Assembly (NCBI GenBank): GCA_019456145.1
Contig: VRUL01000001.1
Coordinates: forward strand, 310,001 to 374,000
Direction of reading: 5' to 3'
From: Planctomycetota bacterium
GTDB lineage: Bacteria > Planctomycetota > Phycisphaerae > Sedimentisphaerales > Anaerobacaceae
DNA: 64,000 nucleotides
Positions within the stretch are counted from its first letter, which is position 1. Every line of letters starts with the position of its first letter. Both the position numbers and the translations under genes were made by a program. A model generated the notes under the pieces. The model was not told the DNA's origin. It ran no database searches and was given only the letters and a program-made list of their open reading frames with translations. Below, one piece after another: positions 54,533 to 63,202 of the stretch.

Positions 54533-56473
54533 TCAACTCTCCAGCATTTCTCTTGCTGTCTGAGCTATTTTATCTGCATTTATACCGGCCTGCATAAGCT
54601 GCACCGGCCGGGTGTCGTGTTTTATAAAACTCCTCGGTGCCCCAAGCACCACTATCGGTTTCATAGTGGACTTATCGAAACTTGCTGCAGCTAATTCAAG
54701 CACGGCTGAGCCGAATCCACAGGCGGCCGTATGGTCTTCTACAGTTATGATTGCTTTGCCCTTGTGCGCCAACTGAACAATTTTTTCATCGATGGGGGCG
54801 GCAAACCGCGCATTTATCACATCGGCCGCAATCCCGTCCTCGGCCAGCAGCTCAGCCGCTTCCAGCGCTTCTGTCAAAACGCTGCCGTAGCTGACAATCG
54901 CAATCACTGAATCTTTTGTCTTTTTAACAACCACGCTTTTACCTAATTTAAACGGCCGGGCACAGGCCCGCCGAGCCGGTGCAGATTTCTTTGCCGGCAC
55001 AACGTCTTTCGGATATCTGATAACGACCGGCTTGTCCTGGCTAAGTGCAAATTCCAAAGCCAGTTTCGTCTCGACCTCATCCGCAGGCGCCGTCAGCACC
55101 ATATTGGGCATCATCCTTAAATACCCTATATCCATTAAGCCATGATGTGTCGGCCCATCCGAGCCCACCACTCCGGCCCGGTCGACACAAAAGACTACGG
55201 GCAGATTCTGCAGCGCAACTTCCTGGAATATCTGGTCGAAGCTTCGCTGTAAAAAGGTCGAATAAATACAGACCACCGGCTTCAACCCGGTCCGCGCCAG
55301 CCCGGCCGCAATATCCACCGCCGCACTTTCAGCGATACCCACATCGTAGAATCTGTCCTCGAATCTCTTACGAAATTCCACCAGCCCCGTACCATTGCAC
55401 ATGGCCGAGGTGATAGAAATAATTTTGTCGTCTTTTTCGGCTAATTCTGCCAGGTGCTTGCCGAATACATTCGTATATGTTGGTCTACCTGTTTTCGGGG
55501 CGGTCTCAACCTCCACGCATTCTCCGTTTTTATGGTTGTTAATCTTGAACGGCCCGGTCGAGTGAAATCTGCTTGGTTGTGAACCTGCCGGGTGAAAACC
55601 TTTACCTTTCTTTGTGTAGACGTGCAGGATTGCGGGGTGCTCTATATCGGCCAGCGCCTTGAATAACTTTATTAGCGGGCCGATATCGTGGCCGTCAACT
55701 GGGCCGAAATAGGGGATATTGAGGCTCTCAAACATCTGGCTGGCGGGCAGGACCATTCGAATGCCCTTTTTAATCCTTTCAACGGCCTCATCAACGCTCT
55801 TGCCGATGACGGGCAAGTGCTCGAGTATATTATGAGTTGTCTTGCGCAAATCCTCATAGGTCTGGCTGAGCCGGATTTTTGAGAAGTATTTTGCCACCGC
55901 CCCCTGCGTGGGGTCTATAGCCATCGAGTTGTCGTTGAGCACGATCAGCAATTGCCTTTTGACCAGTCCGAGGTTGTTGAGCGCTTCGAAAGAAACGCCG
56001 TTTACAATGCTGGCATCGCCGACCAACGCCACGATTTTACTATTTTTCTTTTGCTGGGTTTGTCCTATCGCCATTCCGATAGCGGTCGCTATAGCGGTGC
56101 CGGCGTGGCCGACAGTGAACTGGTCATACTCGCTTTCGGCGGGGTTGGGAAAGCCGCTTATTCCATCAACCTTGCGGAGGAGCTTGAACTTATCTTTCCT
56201 GCCGGTGATGATTTTGTGCGTATAGCATTGGTGGCCGACGTCCCAGAGGAGCTTGTCCTTTTTGAAATCGAAGACGTGGTGCAGGGCCAGGGTCAATTCC
56301 ACTACGCCGAGATTGCTGGCCAGGTGCCCGCCGGTCTGGGCGACCGAGTTGAGAATGAACCGGCGTATTTCATCGGCCAAGTCGTTTAGCTGACTCACGG
56401 ACAGCTCTTTCACGTCCTCAGGGCTGTCTATCCCGTTTAGAAACTTCCAATTTTCGTGTGAGATTTCTGTCAT
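54533..56473 (-). CDS. dxs: 1-deoxy-D-xylulose-5-phosphate synthase
   Basis: 646-aa thiamine-diphosphate enzyme that starts the MEP isoprenoid pathway from pyruvate and glyceraldehyde-3-phosphate. GGHLASNLGVVELT opens the TPP-binding domain, and LVGDASIVNGVSFEALNN holds the metal site. DRAGVVGSDGPTHHG belongs to the pyrimidine domain, and a transketolase C-terminal domain follows. Its product feeds the polyprenyl synthase near 62218. This is a housekeeping gene inside the accessory island. Confidence 0.95.
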   Translation of the reverse strand: MTEISHENWKFLNGIDSPEDVKELSVSQLNDLADEIRRFILNSVAQTGGHLASNLGVVELTLALHHVFDFKKDKLLWDVGHQCYTHKIITGRKDKFKLLRKVDGISGFPNPAESEYDQFTVGHAGTAIATAIGMAIGQTQQKKNSKIVALVGDASIVNGVSFEALNNLGLVKRQLLIVLNDNSMAIDPTQGAVAKYFSKIRLSQTYEDLRKTTHNILEHLPVIGKSVDEAVERIKKGIRMVLPASQMFESLNIPYFGPVDGHDIGPLIKLFKALADIEHPAILHVYTKKGKGFHPAGSQPSRFHSTGPFKINNHKNGECVEVETAPKTGRPTYTNVFGKHLAELAEKDDKIISITSAMCNGTGLVEFRKRFEDRFYDVGIAESAAVDIAAGLARTGLKPVVCIYSTFLQRSFDQIFQEVALQNLPVVFCVDRAGVVGSDGPTHHGLMDIGYLRMMPNMVLTAPADEVETKLALEFALSQDKPVVIRYPKDVVPAKKSAPARRACARPFKLGKSVVVKKTKDSVIAIVSYGSVLTEALEAAELLAEDGIAADVINARFAAPIDEKIVQLAHKGKAIITVEDHTAACGFGSAVLELAAASFDKSTMKPIVVLGAPRSFIKHDTRPVQLMQAGINADKIAQTAREMLES

Positions 56474-56810
56474 ATTTAACGAGCCCGCTTTATAAAGGCT
56501 GTAACGGGGTAAATTTGCTCCAGTATTTTGGTCATTTGCGGTTCTTTCGGCTGTTTACTACGAGAAATATTGCATATTGTTGAAGAGCAAAAATGGAAAT
56601 TTCAATTTTTTTTACTGCTTATATCCTAACAAGTTATCTCAAAAAAGCCATCGGGAAATTGGCCTTTTTTCGTGCCAAACGCATACATTCGTCCAATTAA
56701 GTGAATGGACGTTTGCCAGTTGGTGGCTCTGACCGAAAACAGAATTATTTTGTTATAATATCAATCTCTACAAGAGATTAGCGTAAAAAGACAAATTTTT
56801 TTAAACTTCC
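56474..56810. other. Divergent region between dxs and the XRE regulator
   Basis: AT-rich with no ORF. Apart from the promoter and operator listed next, I see no repeat or RNA gene. Confidence 0.4.
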
Positions 56811-56848
56811 TTGACTTTTTCGACCGAATTGTTATCATATATGATAAC
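56811..56848 (+). promoter_or_regulatory. Promoter with 18-bp perfect palindromic operator
   Basis: -35 TTGACT (56811-56816) and -10 TATCAT (56833-56838) are 16 bp apart. The -10 lies inside the perfect palindrome GTTATCATATATGATAAC (56831-56848). An operator on the -10 suits repression by the XRE protein encoded 36 bp downstream. Confidence 0.7.
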
Positions 56849-56884
56849 AGGTGGGATGAGATACCAGAAAGGGGTGGTAATAAG

Positions 56885-57274
56885 ATGAGTGATAAAAATG
56901 AGAGCTTCGGGAGCTATCTAAAGGAGCTTCGACTTAAGTCAGGATTCGGCTTGAGGCGTTTCGCCAATTTAATTGAGATGAAGGCCTCTAATTTGTGTGA
57001 CATTGAGCACGGTCGACGCCGAATGCCGAAGGAACGCCTGGAGGCTATAGCTGATGTCCTTGGTCTGGAGAAAGGAACTTCAGATTGGGAACACTTTTTT
57101 GAACTGGCCCGCACAAAAGGAGAACTGCCAGTGGACATACAACAGATGGCAGAGCGTCGGTTCATGCCGGCTTTGTTGCGTACCATAGATAATGTTAAAT
57201 TATCCGATGATGATGTAAAACGATTAATTGAAGAGATCCAGGGAAGGAAGATTACAGGCGATGGATCCAGTTAG
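56885..57274 (+). CDS. XRE-family transcriptional regulator
   Basis: 129-aa DNA-binding protein. A helix-turn-helix domain covers about 8-62 (YLKELRLKSGFGLRRFANLI, then NLCDIEHGRRRMP). The C-terminal half is helical. AAAGGGG precedes the ATG. It overlaps the ImmA-like gene by 14 bp. The palindrome at its promoter suggests autorepression, relieved when the partner cleaves or binds it, as in phage-type ImmR/ImmA switches. Confidence 0.82.
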   Translation: MSDKNESFGSYLKELRLKSGFGLRRFANLIEMKASNLCDIEHGRRRMPKERLEAIADVLGLEKGTSDWEHFFELARTKGELPVDIQQMAERRFMPALLRTIDNVKLSDDDVKRLIEEIQGRKITGDGSS

Positions 57275-57908
57275 CCACCTTCGTACTTATACTCTCACAG
57301 AACTAGAACAAATTGCTGCTAACCAACTGAAATCTCTCAGTGATAATTTCACTATTCCGATTGATATAGAAGATATTGTAGAACAGTGTGATATTGATCT
57401 GGATATCAAAAGAGGCTCAGTTGATCGTGGCATAATGGGTCAGATCGGTACTAATTTAGATACGGGTAAATTTATAATAAAAATCGACGAGAAACTATTC
57501 GAGGCAAGACACAACCAGCGAATATGTAGAATGACGATTTCCGAAGAATTTGCTCATTTCTTACTTCACAGAAAAACCATTGAGAATGTAAAAACTTATG
57601 AAGACGCTATAGCCCTCAAAAATCATCCTCACTGGCACAAATATGAAAGAAACGCAAAATGGTTAGCCGCTGCTTTATTAATGCCTGCGGGACATGTGTC
57701 GAACGATAGTCGTGAATTATACAAACAGCTTGTCTCTTCGGCTGGTTTTGGTAATCCAACAGCAGTAAAGAAATATATTAGAAATTTACTTGCAGATAAG
57801 TATGACGTTTCAGTTTCTGCTATGAAGTATCGCCTCGAGAAGTGGCTGGTAAATGTAATGGAAAAAATCGATCAGGCCATGCAGGATAAATTAGACTTTT
57901 TGGACTAA
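57261..57908 (+). CDS. ImmA/IrrE-family protein with altered HExxH
   Basis: 215-aa protein of the COG2856 metallopeptidase family, starting at ATG 57261. The zinc motif region reads ISEEFAHFLLH: Glu96 and His99 are kept, but Glu95 replaces the first His. Variants with EE at this spot occur in the family, so activity is uncertain. The downstream WLAAALLMP is family-typical. It is coupled to the XRE gene by a 14-bp overlap. Confidence 0.8.
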   Translation: MDPVSHLRTYTLTELEQIAANQLKSLSDNFTIPIDIEDIVEQCDIDLDIKRGSVDRGIMGQIGTNLDTGKFIIKIDEKLFEARHNQRICRMTISEEFAHFLLHRKTIENVKTYEDAIALKNHPHWHKYERNAKWLAAALLMPAGHVSNDSRELYKQLVSSAGFGNPTAVKKYIRNLLADKYDVSVSAMKYRLEKWLVNVMEKIDQAMQDKLDFLD

Positions 57909-57990
57909 ATTGCCATCCTCTAAATTGTCCCGAGCGCAGTCGAGGGACCTGATTTTAAATTCCTTCTTTTCCCCTCGATTTATAAAAATC

Positions 57991-58770
57991 TCATAGTGGA
58001 CTAGCAACCTTCCACCTTCTGTTAAAGTTCTCTACCAATACATCAAATATATCACTACACATTTTTTTATCCAATGCAATTGCAAACGATTCCTTAGCAC
58101 CTAAGTCCTTCAAGCTATATCCCAAAATGACAAGCCTATCAAGCGAGACGATGTATCTGTCATGAATCTCCGACTTCGAATAGCTTCTGAACTCCATATT
58201 AGTATATTCAGACTTGAAATCCTGTAGTTCCCTCAGGAACCGTTGTTTTGTTTTGGGCCGCAAATTTTCAATCTTTGTGAGGCATTTAATCCTTCGCTTC
58301 TTGCTTTTCGATAAAATATCCAATGCCCCAAGATCACAATAAGGATCTAAAATTTTAAGATCACCCTTCAACTCGTCCAATATATTTTCTGTTAAGATCC
58401 TTTTACTGCTGTGTTTTTTACCTGGCTCAAAATAATGAACTTTCACACCCTCTGCCCCTGCTTGGGAAACCAAATGCTCTTTTCCAGACTTCATAATCTC
58501 GTAGAAAGTTCCTGTTGATTCCTTGTATTTATGAATCTTCCCTTGTGCTCTATTGAACGCGCCGGTAATAGCTCTCGTACTAACACTAACCTCCTTTGCG
58601 TGTAATATGACGTGAGCTATCTCGTCAGCTTTCAACCTACTTATCCTCAGCTTCTCCTTCACCACCCATAGGACCCACAATCCCATTTCAAGAGGTTTAT
58701 CATAGTTGCTAAACTCAGGCAAACCATCAGTATTTGCCTTCCGAAATCTTCCCAACAGTTCCATATCCAT
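57991..58770 (-). CDS. Phospholipase-D-like protein, last gene of the four-gene operon
   Basis: 259-aa protein starting at ATG 58770, 1 nt after the previous stop. The N-terminal half (about 15-110) looks like a winged-helix domain similar in pattern to those of the upstream gene. The C-terminal part carries IHDRYIVS...LVILGYSLKDLG, an HxRx5D-GYS arrangement that fits a single PLD-like catalytic half, with Arg in place of the usual Lys. It may be the effector nuclease. I know no named family that fits exactly. Confidence 0.6.
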   Translation of the reverse strand: MDMELLGRFRKANTDGLPEFSNYDKPLEMGLWVLWVVKEKLRISRLKADEIAHVILHAKEVSVSTRAITGAFNRAQGKIHKYKESTGTFYEIMKSGKEHLVSQAGAEGVKVHYFEPGKKHSSKRILTENILDELKGDLKILDPYCDLGALDILSKSKKRRIKCLTKIENLRPKTKQRFLRELQDFKSEYTNMEFRSYSKSEIHDRYIVSLDRLVILGYSLKDLGAKESFAIALDKKMCSDIFDVLVENFNRRWKVASPL

Positions 58771-58771
58771 A

Positions 58772-59200
58772 CTACCGCATCTCCTTTTTGAAACCACTTT
58801 CGACATAATCTTCACCGGCTCGGGTCAAAACCCAAGCCTTTTTATCATCCTTTTTGGACTTGCACTCCATCATATGCCTATTATTGACATTTATATTAGC
58901 AGTATCGTTCAAATTCTTGGGTGGCGTCTCTTTTGCGTCTGTGAATCCATTTTCTAAGTCCTTCGCGTTGAATGACGACAAGCATTCGCACTTCTCAAGA
59001 TAAAATCCTATAGCCAAAGCTGTCTGAGTGTATCCTTTTGGTTTCTTTTCTTTTAAAAATTCCTTTAACGAGATTTTCTTTTTTCCGCGAGTTTTTTTCT
59101 GTTCTTCTGATGATGGCTCGGCCGACATGGCTTCTAATTTTGATATTCTTCTTTCATGCTCCTGCAACAATGTTTTAACTTCTTCGATCGCTTCTTCCAT
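58772..59200 (-). CDS. Coiled-coil plus winged-helix-like protein, operon gene 3
   Basis: 142 aa from ATG 59200, where GAGGTG is well placed; GTG 59209 is in frame. A coiled coil opens it (MEEAIEEVKTLLQEHERRIS), then a charged linker with TRGKKKISL, and then SLKEFLKEKKPKGYTQTALAIG..LEKCECLSSFNAKDLENGF, which looks like a winged helix ending KAWVLTRAGEDYVESGF. I do not recognise the family. It is 42 bp after gene 2. Confidence 0.55.
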   Translation of the reverse strand: MEEAIEEVKTLLQEHERRISKLEAMSAEPSSEEQKKTRGKKKISLKEFLKEKKPKGYTQTALAIGFYLEKCECLSSFNAKDLENGFTDAKETPPKNLNDTANINVNNRHMMECKSKKDDKKAWVLTRAGEDYVESGFKKEMR

Positions 59201-59242
59201 TTTGGTCACCTCAAATATTCTTCTTTATTCTATTTTCTACAT

Positions 59243-59683
59243 TCATAAGGTATTTTTCCATTCCTTCGTTAGGCTATAAAACCCGTATTGTTTTGAATCG
59301 ACAAATCCTCTAGTCTTTGCCTCGTTTGGATAAAACATATTAAATTTACCTAACATGTATTTAGCTGACATCTTATTCCAGCGTTTCCTAATTTCGCTGA
59401 TCTCAACGTTTTTATCAACTTTCCCATGTGCAAGATAAGCGAGTAAAATGGTGAATCTTCTGGGGCCACTTTTGCCGGTGGCGTATCTGTTAACAAAGGT
59501 TCTCTCATTGAGGGAATAATCAAGATCACTACTTGGGGTTGCCCCCTTTTTCTGTGTTGCCTTCTGGACGCCACCAGCTGCAGATACAACTTTCTCAAGC
59601 TCTTCAATTCGTCCTATAGTTTGCGATAAATCTTTCTCAAGTTTTTCAATCCGAGCTATATATTTTCCTAAATTTTTGTCCAT
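59243..59683 (-). CDS. Coiled-coil plus winged-helix-like protein, operon gene 2
   Basis: 146 aa, with AAGGAAG before the ATG. Heptad-like IARIEKLEKDLSQTIGRIEE leads to an Ala/Gly/Lys linker (AAGGVQKATQKKGAT). The C-terminal domain (about 65-146) runs from GPRRFTILLAYLAHGK through ISEIRKRWNKM to FVDSKQYGFYSLTKEW. The layout matches genes 1 and 3. It starts 6 bp after gene 1. Family unknown. Confidence 0.55.
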   Translation of the reverse strand: MDKNLGKYIARIEKLEKDLSQTIGRIEELEKVVSAAGGVQKATQKKGATPSSDLDYSLNERTFVNRYATGKSGPRRFTILLAYLAHGKVDKNVEISEIRKRWNKMSAKYMLGKFNMFYPNEAKTRGFVDSKQYGFYSLTKEWKNTL

Positions 59684-59689
59684 TATTTT

Positions 59690-60028
59690 TTACTTCCTTA
59701 AAACATATAGCCACTTTTTTGTTTTATTATCCGGTATACGAGTAAGCGTCCGTCTCCTGGTTAAATTTAGCAGGTTCATCGAAACACTTGGTTTGGGATA
59801 ATAACGTCCAATTTCTTTCAATCTACCCATTATTGTAGAGAGGTTTTTGGGTGTATCAAAAAACTCTTCCTCGATGAGTATTGAAAGAGCGCCCGAAGCA
59901 CCCTTTTTGGCTTTGGGCTTAACTTTCACAGAAGACTTCCCGGCCGAAGTTCCAGCACTGGATATCGAAGCCAGTTGGTCCACAAGTTCCTTTATTTCCT
60001 TGGCAATTTCTTGAGCAGTCCTCTTCAT
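59690..60028 (-). CDS. Coiled-coil plus winged-helix-like protein, operon gene 1
   Basis: 112 aa, first gene of the operon, with AAGGAG 7 nt before the ATG. A short helical front (MKRTAQEIAKEIKELVDQL), a Ser/Ala/Lys linker (SAGKSSVKVKPKAKKGASGA) and a winged-helix-like C-terminal part ending TRIPDNKTKKWLYVLRK. It shares the three-part layout of genes 2 and 3, so the three may be distant paralogues. Not recognised. Confidence 0.55.
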   Translation of the reverse strand: MKRTAQEIAKEIKELVDQLASISSAGTSAGKSSVKVKPKAKKGASGALSILIEEEFFDTPKNLSTIMGRLKEIGRYYPKPSVSMNLLNLTRRRTLTRIPDNKTKKWLYVLRK

Positions 60029-60080
60029 ATTTATACTCCTTTTAGATTTCCTTTAACAACAACTATATTTAACAAGACTG

Positions 60081-60109
60081 ATAATATAAGACGATTCTGC
60101 TTTTGTCAA
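60081..60109 (-). promoter_or_regulatory. Near-consensus promoter of the four-gene operon
   Basis: Read on the minus strand: -35 TTGACA (60109-60104), 17-bp spacer, -10 TATTAT (60086-60081). It points at the gene starting at 60028. Such a strong match suggests high or tightly controlled expression. No obvious palindrome overlaps it. Confidence 0.75.
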
Positions 60110-60660
60110 GTAAAATATACGCTAATACAAGAAAATATATGGTTTAAGGTTGGTCTTTGGGGTTCTACTATCACTTATGGTATAAACGTTCTCGTCGAAG
60201 AATTTTAACATCTTGGATATATCGCGTTTTATCGGCTATAAATGCTGTTATTCTATCATTATTTATCAAAGCATTTAGTTGAACAATATAATAATATAAA
60301 TGTATACGAAAGGCGATATGGCAAAAACCCACATTTATATCGTTATTAAAGCTATAAAAGGGTATATTTAGGATTCCCTTTAGCTGTTATTCTATATTAT
60401 ATTACTTGTAGTATAAGTATCTAATTGGTATTAAATTTAATAATGAGTAATAATGCTATTCTTAGGCCAAAAACAGACATATATGATTTGTTTTAACGAT
60501 ATAAGCTGTTGAAAAGAAGAGATAATATGAATATTCTTAAGAATTCAGAAGAAACCTCTACCTGAGGTAGTTGCTAAATATTCTTTTATTACGCGTAAGT
60601 GGCACTTTCTATGTTTGAAATTCAATAAAATTCGCAGACGATGTGAGTTTTTATTTTTAG
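60110..60660. other. Very AT-rich gene-free region with diverged direct repeats
   Basis: GCTGTTATTCTAT occurs at 60244-60256 and 60383-60395, with weaker echoes near 60452 and 60505. Elements of TTTTATCG/TATAA/GCTGTT type seem repeated. No ORF. It could be a regulatory or replication-type region of the accessory segment; that is a guess. Confidence 0.35.
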
Positions 60661-60675
60661 TTTTGAGTTGAAAAC

Positions 60676-60708
60676 GAGATTGCCGCGGCCTGTCGGCCTC
60701 GCAATGAC
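60676..60708. repeat. GAGATTGCC...GCAATGAC repeat without a gene
   Basis: Almost identical to the right-hand repeat of the GIY-YIG unit at 16757-16789. It is followed by TCGAGAATCG and GCATCCAGCATC simple repeats and by ACACCTTAGGTGG (also near 37710). The rest of 60709-61164 has no gene I can support. Confidence 0.7.
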
Positions 60709-61164
60709 ATCGAGAATCGTGCATCCAGCATCTCCCTATGGGACACCTTAGGTGGAAAAATCAATCAAAAATGAACGTGTGAAATGACAAAATGGGGTAA
60801 AAATAAATTTTTTTTTATTCTTTTATCACTAAGTATTTAGGTCAATCGGCCGGCCTGAAAATCCTCCCAATTTCGTACCAAAAGTGAACATTCGTGCAAT
60901 TATAGAGGGACGTGTTTTTTTGCCCTCGGCCAAAAAGACGTTAATGCGTAGATGAGTAGAAGCGTGAATGAGTGGATGCAGAGATGCGGAATGAGAAGAT
61001 GTTGGTCGGCTATTTTTTCCGGTGCGTTGCGTGTAAAGCGAGCTTTATTCGCGTGGTGCCGCGGGATTGTGCTGTCACGCACACAGGCGGGATTTACCTC
61101 AAAGACTCCGGCCAACCAGCAGCCGGGCGCGAGGCCGGAGTTTCCCGGCCGGGGCCGATTGCCG

Positions 61165-61836
61165 ATGAGCGAATATTTGCCGGTGCCGTTAGAGAATCTA
61201 ATAGCGGCGATACAGCGCGAAACGGGCAGGGCCCTGGCGGGGCGGGATTTGTCAGATGTCCTTGCTGCCTATCAAGGGATGTCCGATCGGCGGAGATTGG
61301 GGATAAAAAATGAGGCCGATGGTTATGGACTGATACCGTTGACGCAGGGGAAATTCGCGATTGTAGATGCGGAGGATTATGACCGGCTTAATCAGTATCA
61401 ATGGTATGCGTGTAAGTGCAAGAGCACTTTTTATGCCTGCCGATGCGAAGGTGGAAAAACTATTAGAATGCATCGGGAGATTATGCGCGCCCCGAAAGGG
61501 TTGATTTGCGACTATATAAACCACAATGGTTTAAATAACCGCAAGAGCAATCTTCGGCTTTGTACCCATGCCCAAAATTGTTATAACCAGCAGGCCAGTT
61601 CAACGGGCACATCAAAATATAAAGGCGTGAGCTGGCATAAATGCAGCGGCAAATGGAGTGCCCGAGTCAGATGCGACAGAAAATTTTATAACCTTGGTGA
61701 CTTTGAAAACGAGATTAAGGCGGCGATGGCATACGATAAAAAGGCAAAAGAGCTTTTCGGTGAATTTGCCTACCCGAACTTTCCGGAAAAAAGGGAGCTG
61801 AAAAAATTGATACGAAAGATTGTCGGGGGTGAATGA
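61165..61836 (+). CDS. HNH endonuclease with C-terminal AP2-type domain
   Basis: 223 aa from ATG 61165; the frame is open back to 60952, but the added part is basic, Cys-rich and looks non-coding. After an N-terminal segment, the HNH core shows MHREIM, DYINHNGLNNRKSNLRLCT and Asn in NCYNQQ. The AP2-like DNA-binding domain follows (YKGVSWHKCSGKWSARVR...AYDKKAKELFGEF). This is the homing-endonuclease layout. No intron or intein is evident, so it may be a free-standing mobile gene. Confidence 0.82.
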   Translation: MSEYLPVPLENLIAAIQRETGRALAGRDLSDVLAAYQGMSDRRRLGIKNEADGYGLIPLTQGKFAIVDAEDYDRLNQYQWYACKCKSTFYACRCEGGKTIRMHREIMRAPKGLICDYINHNGLNNRKSNLRLCTHAQNCYNQQASSTGTSKYKGVSWHKCSGKWSARVRCDRKFYNLGDFENEIKAAMAYDKKAKELFGEFAYPNFPEKRELKKLIRKIVGGE

Positions 61837-61869
61837 CGGAATGTTTTAAAGTCGATGGCTCAAATAAAA

Positions 61870-61925
61870 AACAGGGCTGGGTGCGGAGGGAGAGGAGGAG
61901 AAAGCGAGATATTCCCAACCCTGTT
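61870..61925. other. Hairpin with polypurine GGAGG-rich loop, copy 3
   Basis: AACAGGG-C-TGGG (61870-61881) pairs with CCCA-A-CCCTGTT (61914-61925), leaving one internal mismatch. The loop is purine-rich with GGAGGG and GAGGAGGAG. It is the same design as 60-113 and 229-277 with a different stem sequence. It follows the HNH-AP2 gene by 33 bp. Confidence 0.55.
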
Positions 61926-62089
61926 AAATGCTTCAAATGAAAATATATTATCCGCAAGATGTAAGACTTTTATAACTCTAACAATTCAGCAGGAATCTGT
62001 AAACACAAAATTTATTTTAGAATTATTTTTTTGAAATTTATGGTATAGGGATTTGTAACAATAGTGAAAATAGGTAATATACGCAAATT

Positions 62090-62151
62090 GTCATTTCGAG
62101 CGAAGCCGAGAAATCTGTTTAAATAGACCCATCGACTGCGCTCGGGGTGAC
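62090..62151. repeat. GTCATTTCGAG...GGGGTGAC palindromic repeat
   Basis: Begins GTCATTTCGAGCGAAG and ends CGCTCGGGGTGAC, with imperfect pairing of the ends. It resembles the interior of the element at 21337-21431. Confidence 0.6.
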
Positions 62152-62217
62152 GGCGAGCGGTTGCCTTAATGAAATCCCGCCTAAGGCGGTTAATTTATCC
62201 CGTAAAATCTTTTTTTG

Positions 62218-63105
62218 TTATTTTGTTCTTTCGAGCAGTGCCAGGGCGAGTTGGCCGAGGGTGTCGGCTTTTTTGCCGAAGGGGTCCAGAAGTGCTACGG
62301 CTTCATCGGCGAGCTTTTTGGCCAACTGCTTTGATTTTTCAATTCCTACGACCGCAGGATAAGTCATTTTGCCGGCATTAGCGTCTTTGCCGGCTGTCTT
62401 GCCTAACTGCTCGCTCGAAGCACACACGTCAAGGATGTCGTCAGCTATCTGGAAGCCGAGGCCAATCTTTAAGCCATATTCAGATAAGGCCTCAAGCTGA
62501 CTTTTATTTGCACCTCCACAAACAGCCCCCATTACAGCGGCGCATCTGAAGATCTTAGCGGTCTTATTAATATGGATATCCTGCAGCTCCTGTTGGGTTG
62601 CCTGTGTTTTTTTTGCAGGTGCTTTTAAGTCGGCCATCTGGCCGGCAATCATACCGGCGGGCCCGGCGGCCCGGGCCAACTCACGAACCAGCGTTACGGC
62701 AACGGCCGGCCCGTCAATTTCTTCGGCCAGAATCTCAAAGGCCAGCGTCAAAAGGGCATCTCCTGTCAGTATAGCCGTCGCCTCATCGAAGGCCTTATGG
62801 CAGGTCGGTAATCCCCGTCGAAAGTCGTCATTATCGATCGCCGGCAAATCATCGTGTACGAGCGAATAGGTGTGCACCATCTCAATCGCGGCGGCGGCAA
62901 TTTCTGCGTTGCGGTTTGTTTTGCCGCTGGCAAGCTCACAGCACCAGAGGACCAACGCCGACCGTATGCGCTTACCCGGAGCAGAAAGGGTATACTTCAT
63001 AGCTTGCATTAAATCGCTGTTAATCCGGGTGTGCCTGGCCAGCAACTGCACCAGGGTGTCATTTACGAATTGGGCCTTCTTTTGTAACAGGGCATTGAAG
63101 TTCAT
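62218..63105 (-). CDS. Polyprenyl synthetase (farnesyl/geranylgeranyl diphosphate synthase type)
   Basis: 295-aa trans-isoprenyl diphosphate synthase that chains C5 units from the MEP pathway. The first Asp-rich motif is DDLPAIDNDDFRRG and the second is DDILD. KRIRSALV opens the active site. The spacing in the first motif fits bacterial IspA-type farnesyl synthases. Product length cannot be read from sequence alone. dxs lies in the same window. Confidence 0.92.
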   Translation of the reverse strand: MNFNALLQKKAQFVNDTLVQLLARHTRINSDLMQAMKYTLSAPGKRIRSALVLWCCELASGKTNRNAEIAAAAIEMVHTYSLVHDDLPAIDNDDFRRGLPTCHKAFDEATAILTGDALLTLAFEILAEEIDGPAVAVTLVRELARAAGPAGMIAGQMADLKAPAKKTQATQQELQDIHINKTAKIFRCAAVMGAVCGGANKSQLEALSEYGLKIGLGFQIADDILDVCASSEQLGKTAGKDANAGKMTYPAVVGIEKSKQLAKKLADEAVALLDPFGKKADTLGQLALALLERTK

Positions 63106-63202
63106 TGACTATTTAGCATTGAGTATTTACGATTGATAATTTGAAAAGACATCATATTTGATAGTAATTGGATAATAGACAATAGTAAATAGAAAATTGA
63201 AA

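Noticed and set aside
54156-54563. 135-codon open frame between hamA and dxs
   Set aside because: It overlaps the 3' end of dxs and translates common dispersed repeats; no start signal.
60952-61164. N-terminal extension of the HNH-AP2 protein
   Set aside because: Basic, Cys- and Trp-rich translation unlike a protein domain, and homologues as I recall begin near MSEYLPVPLENL.
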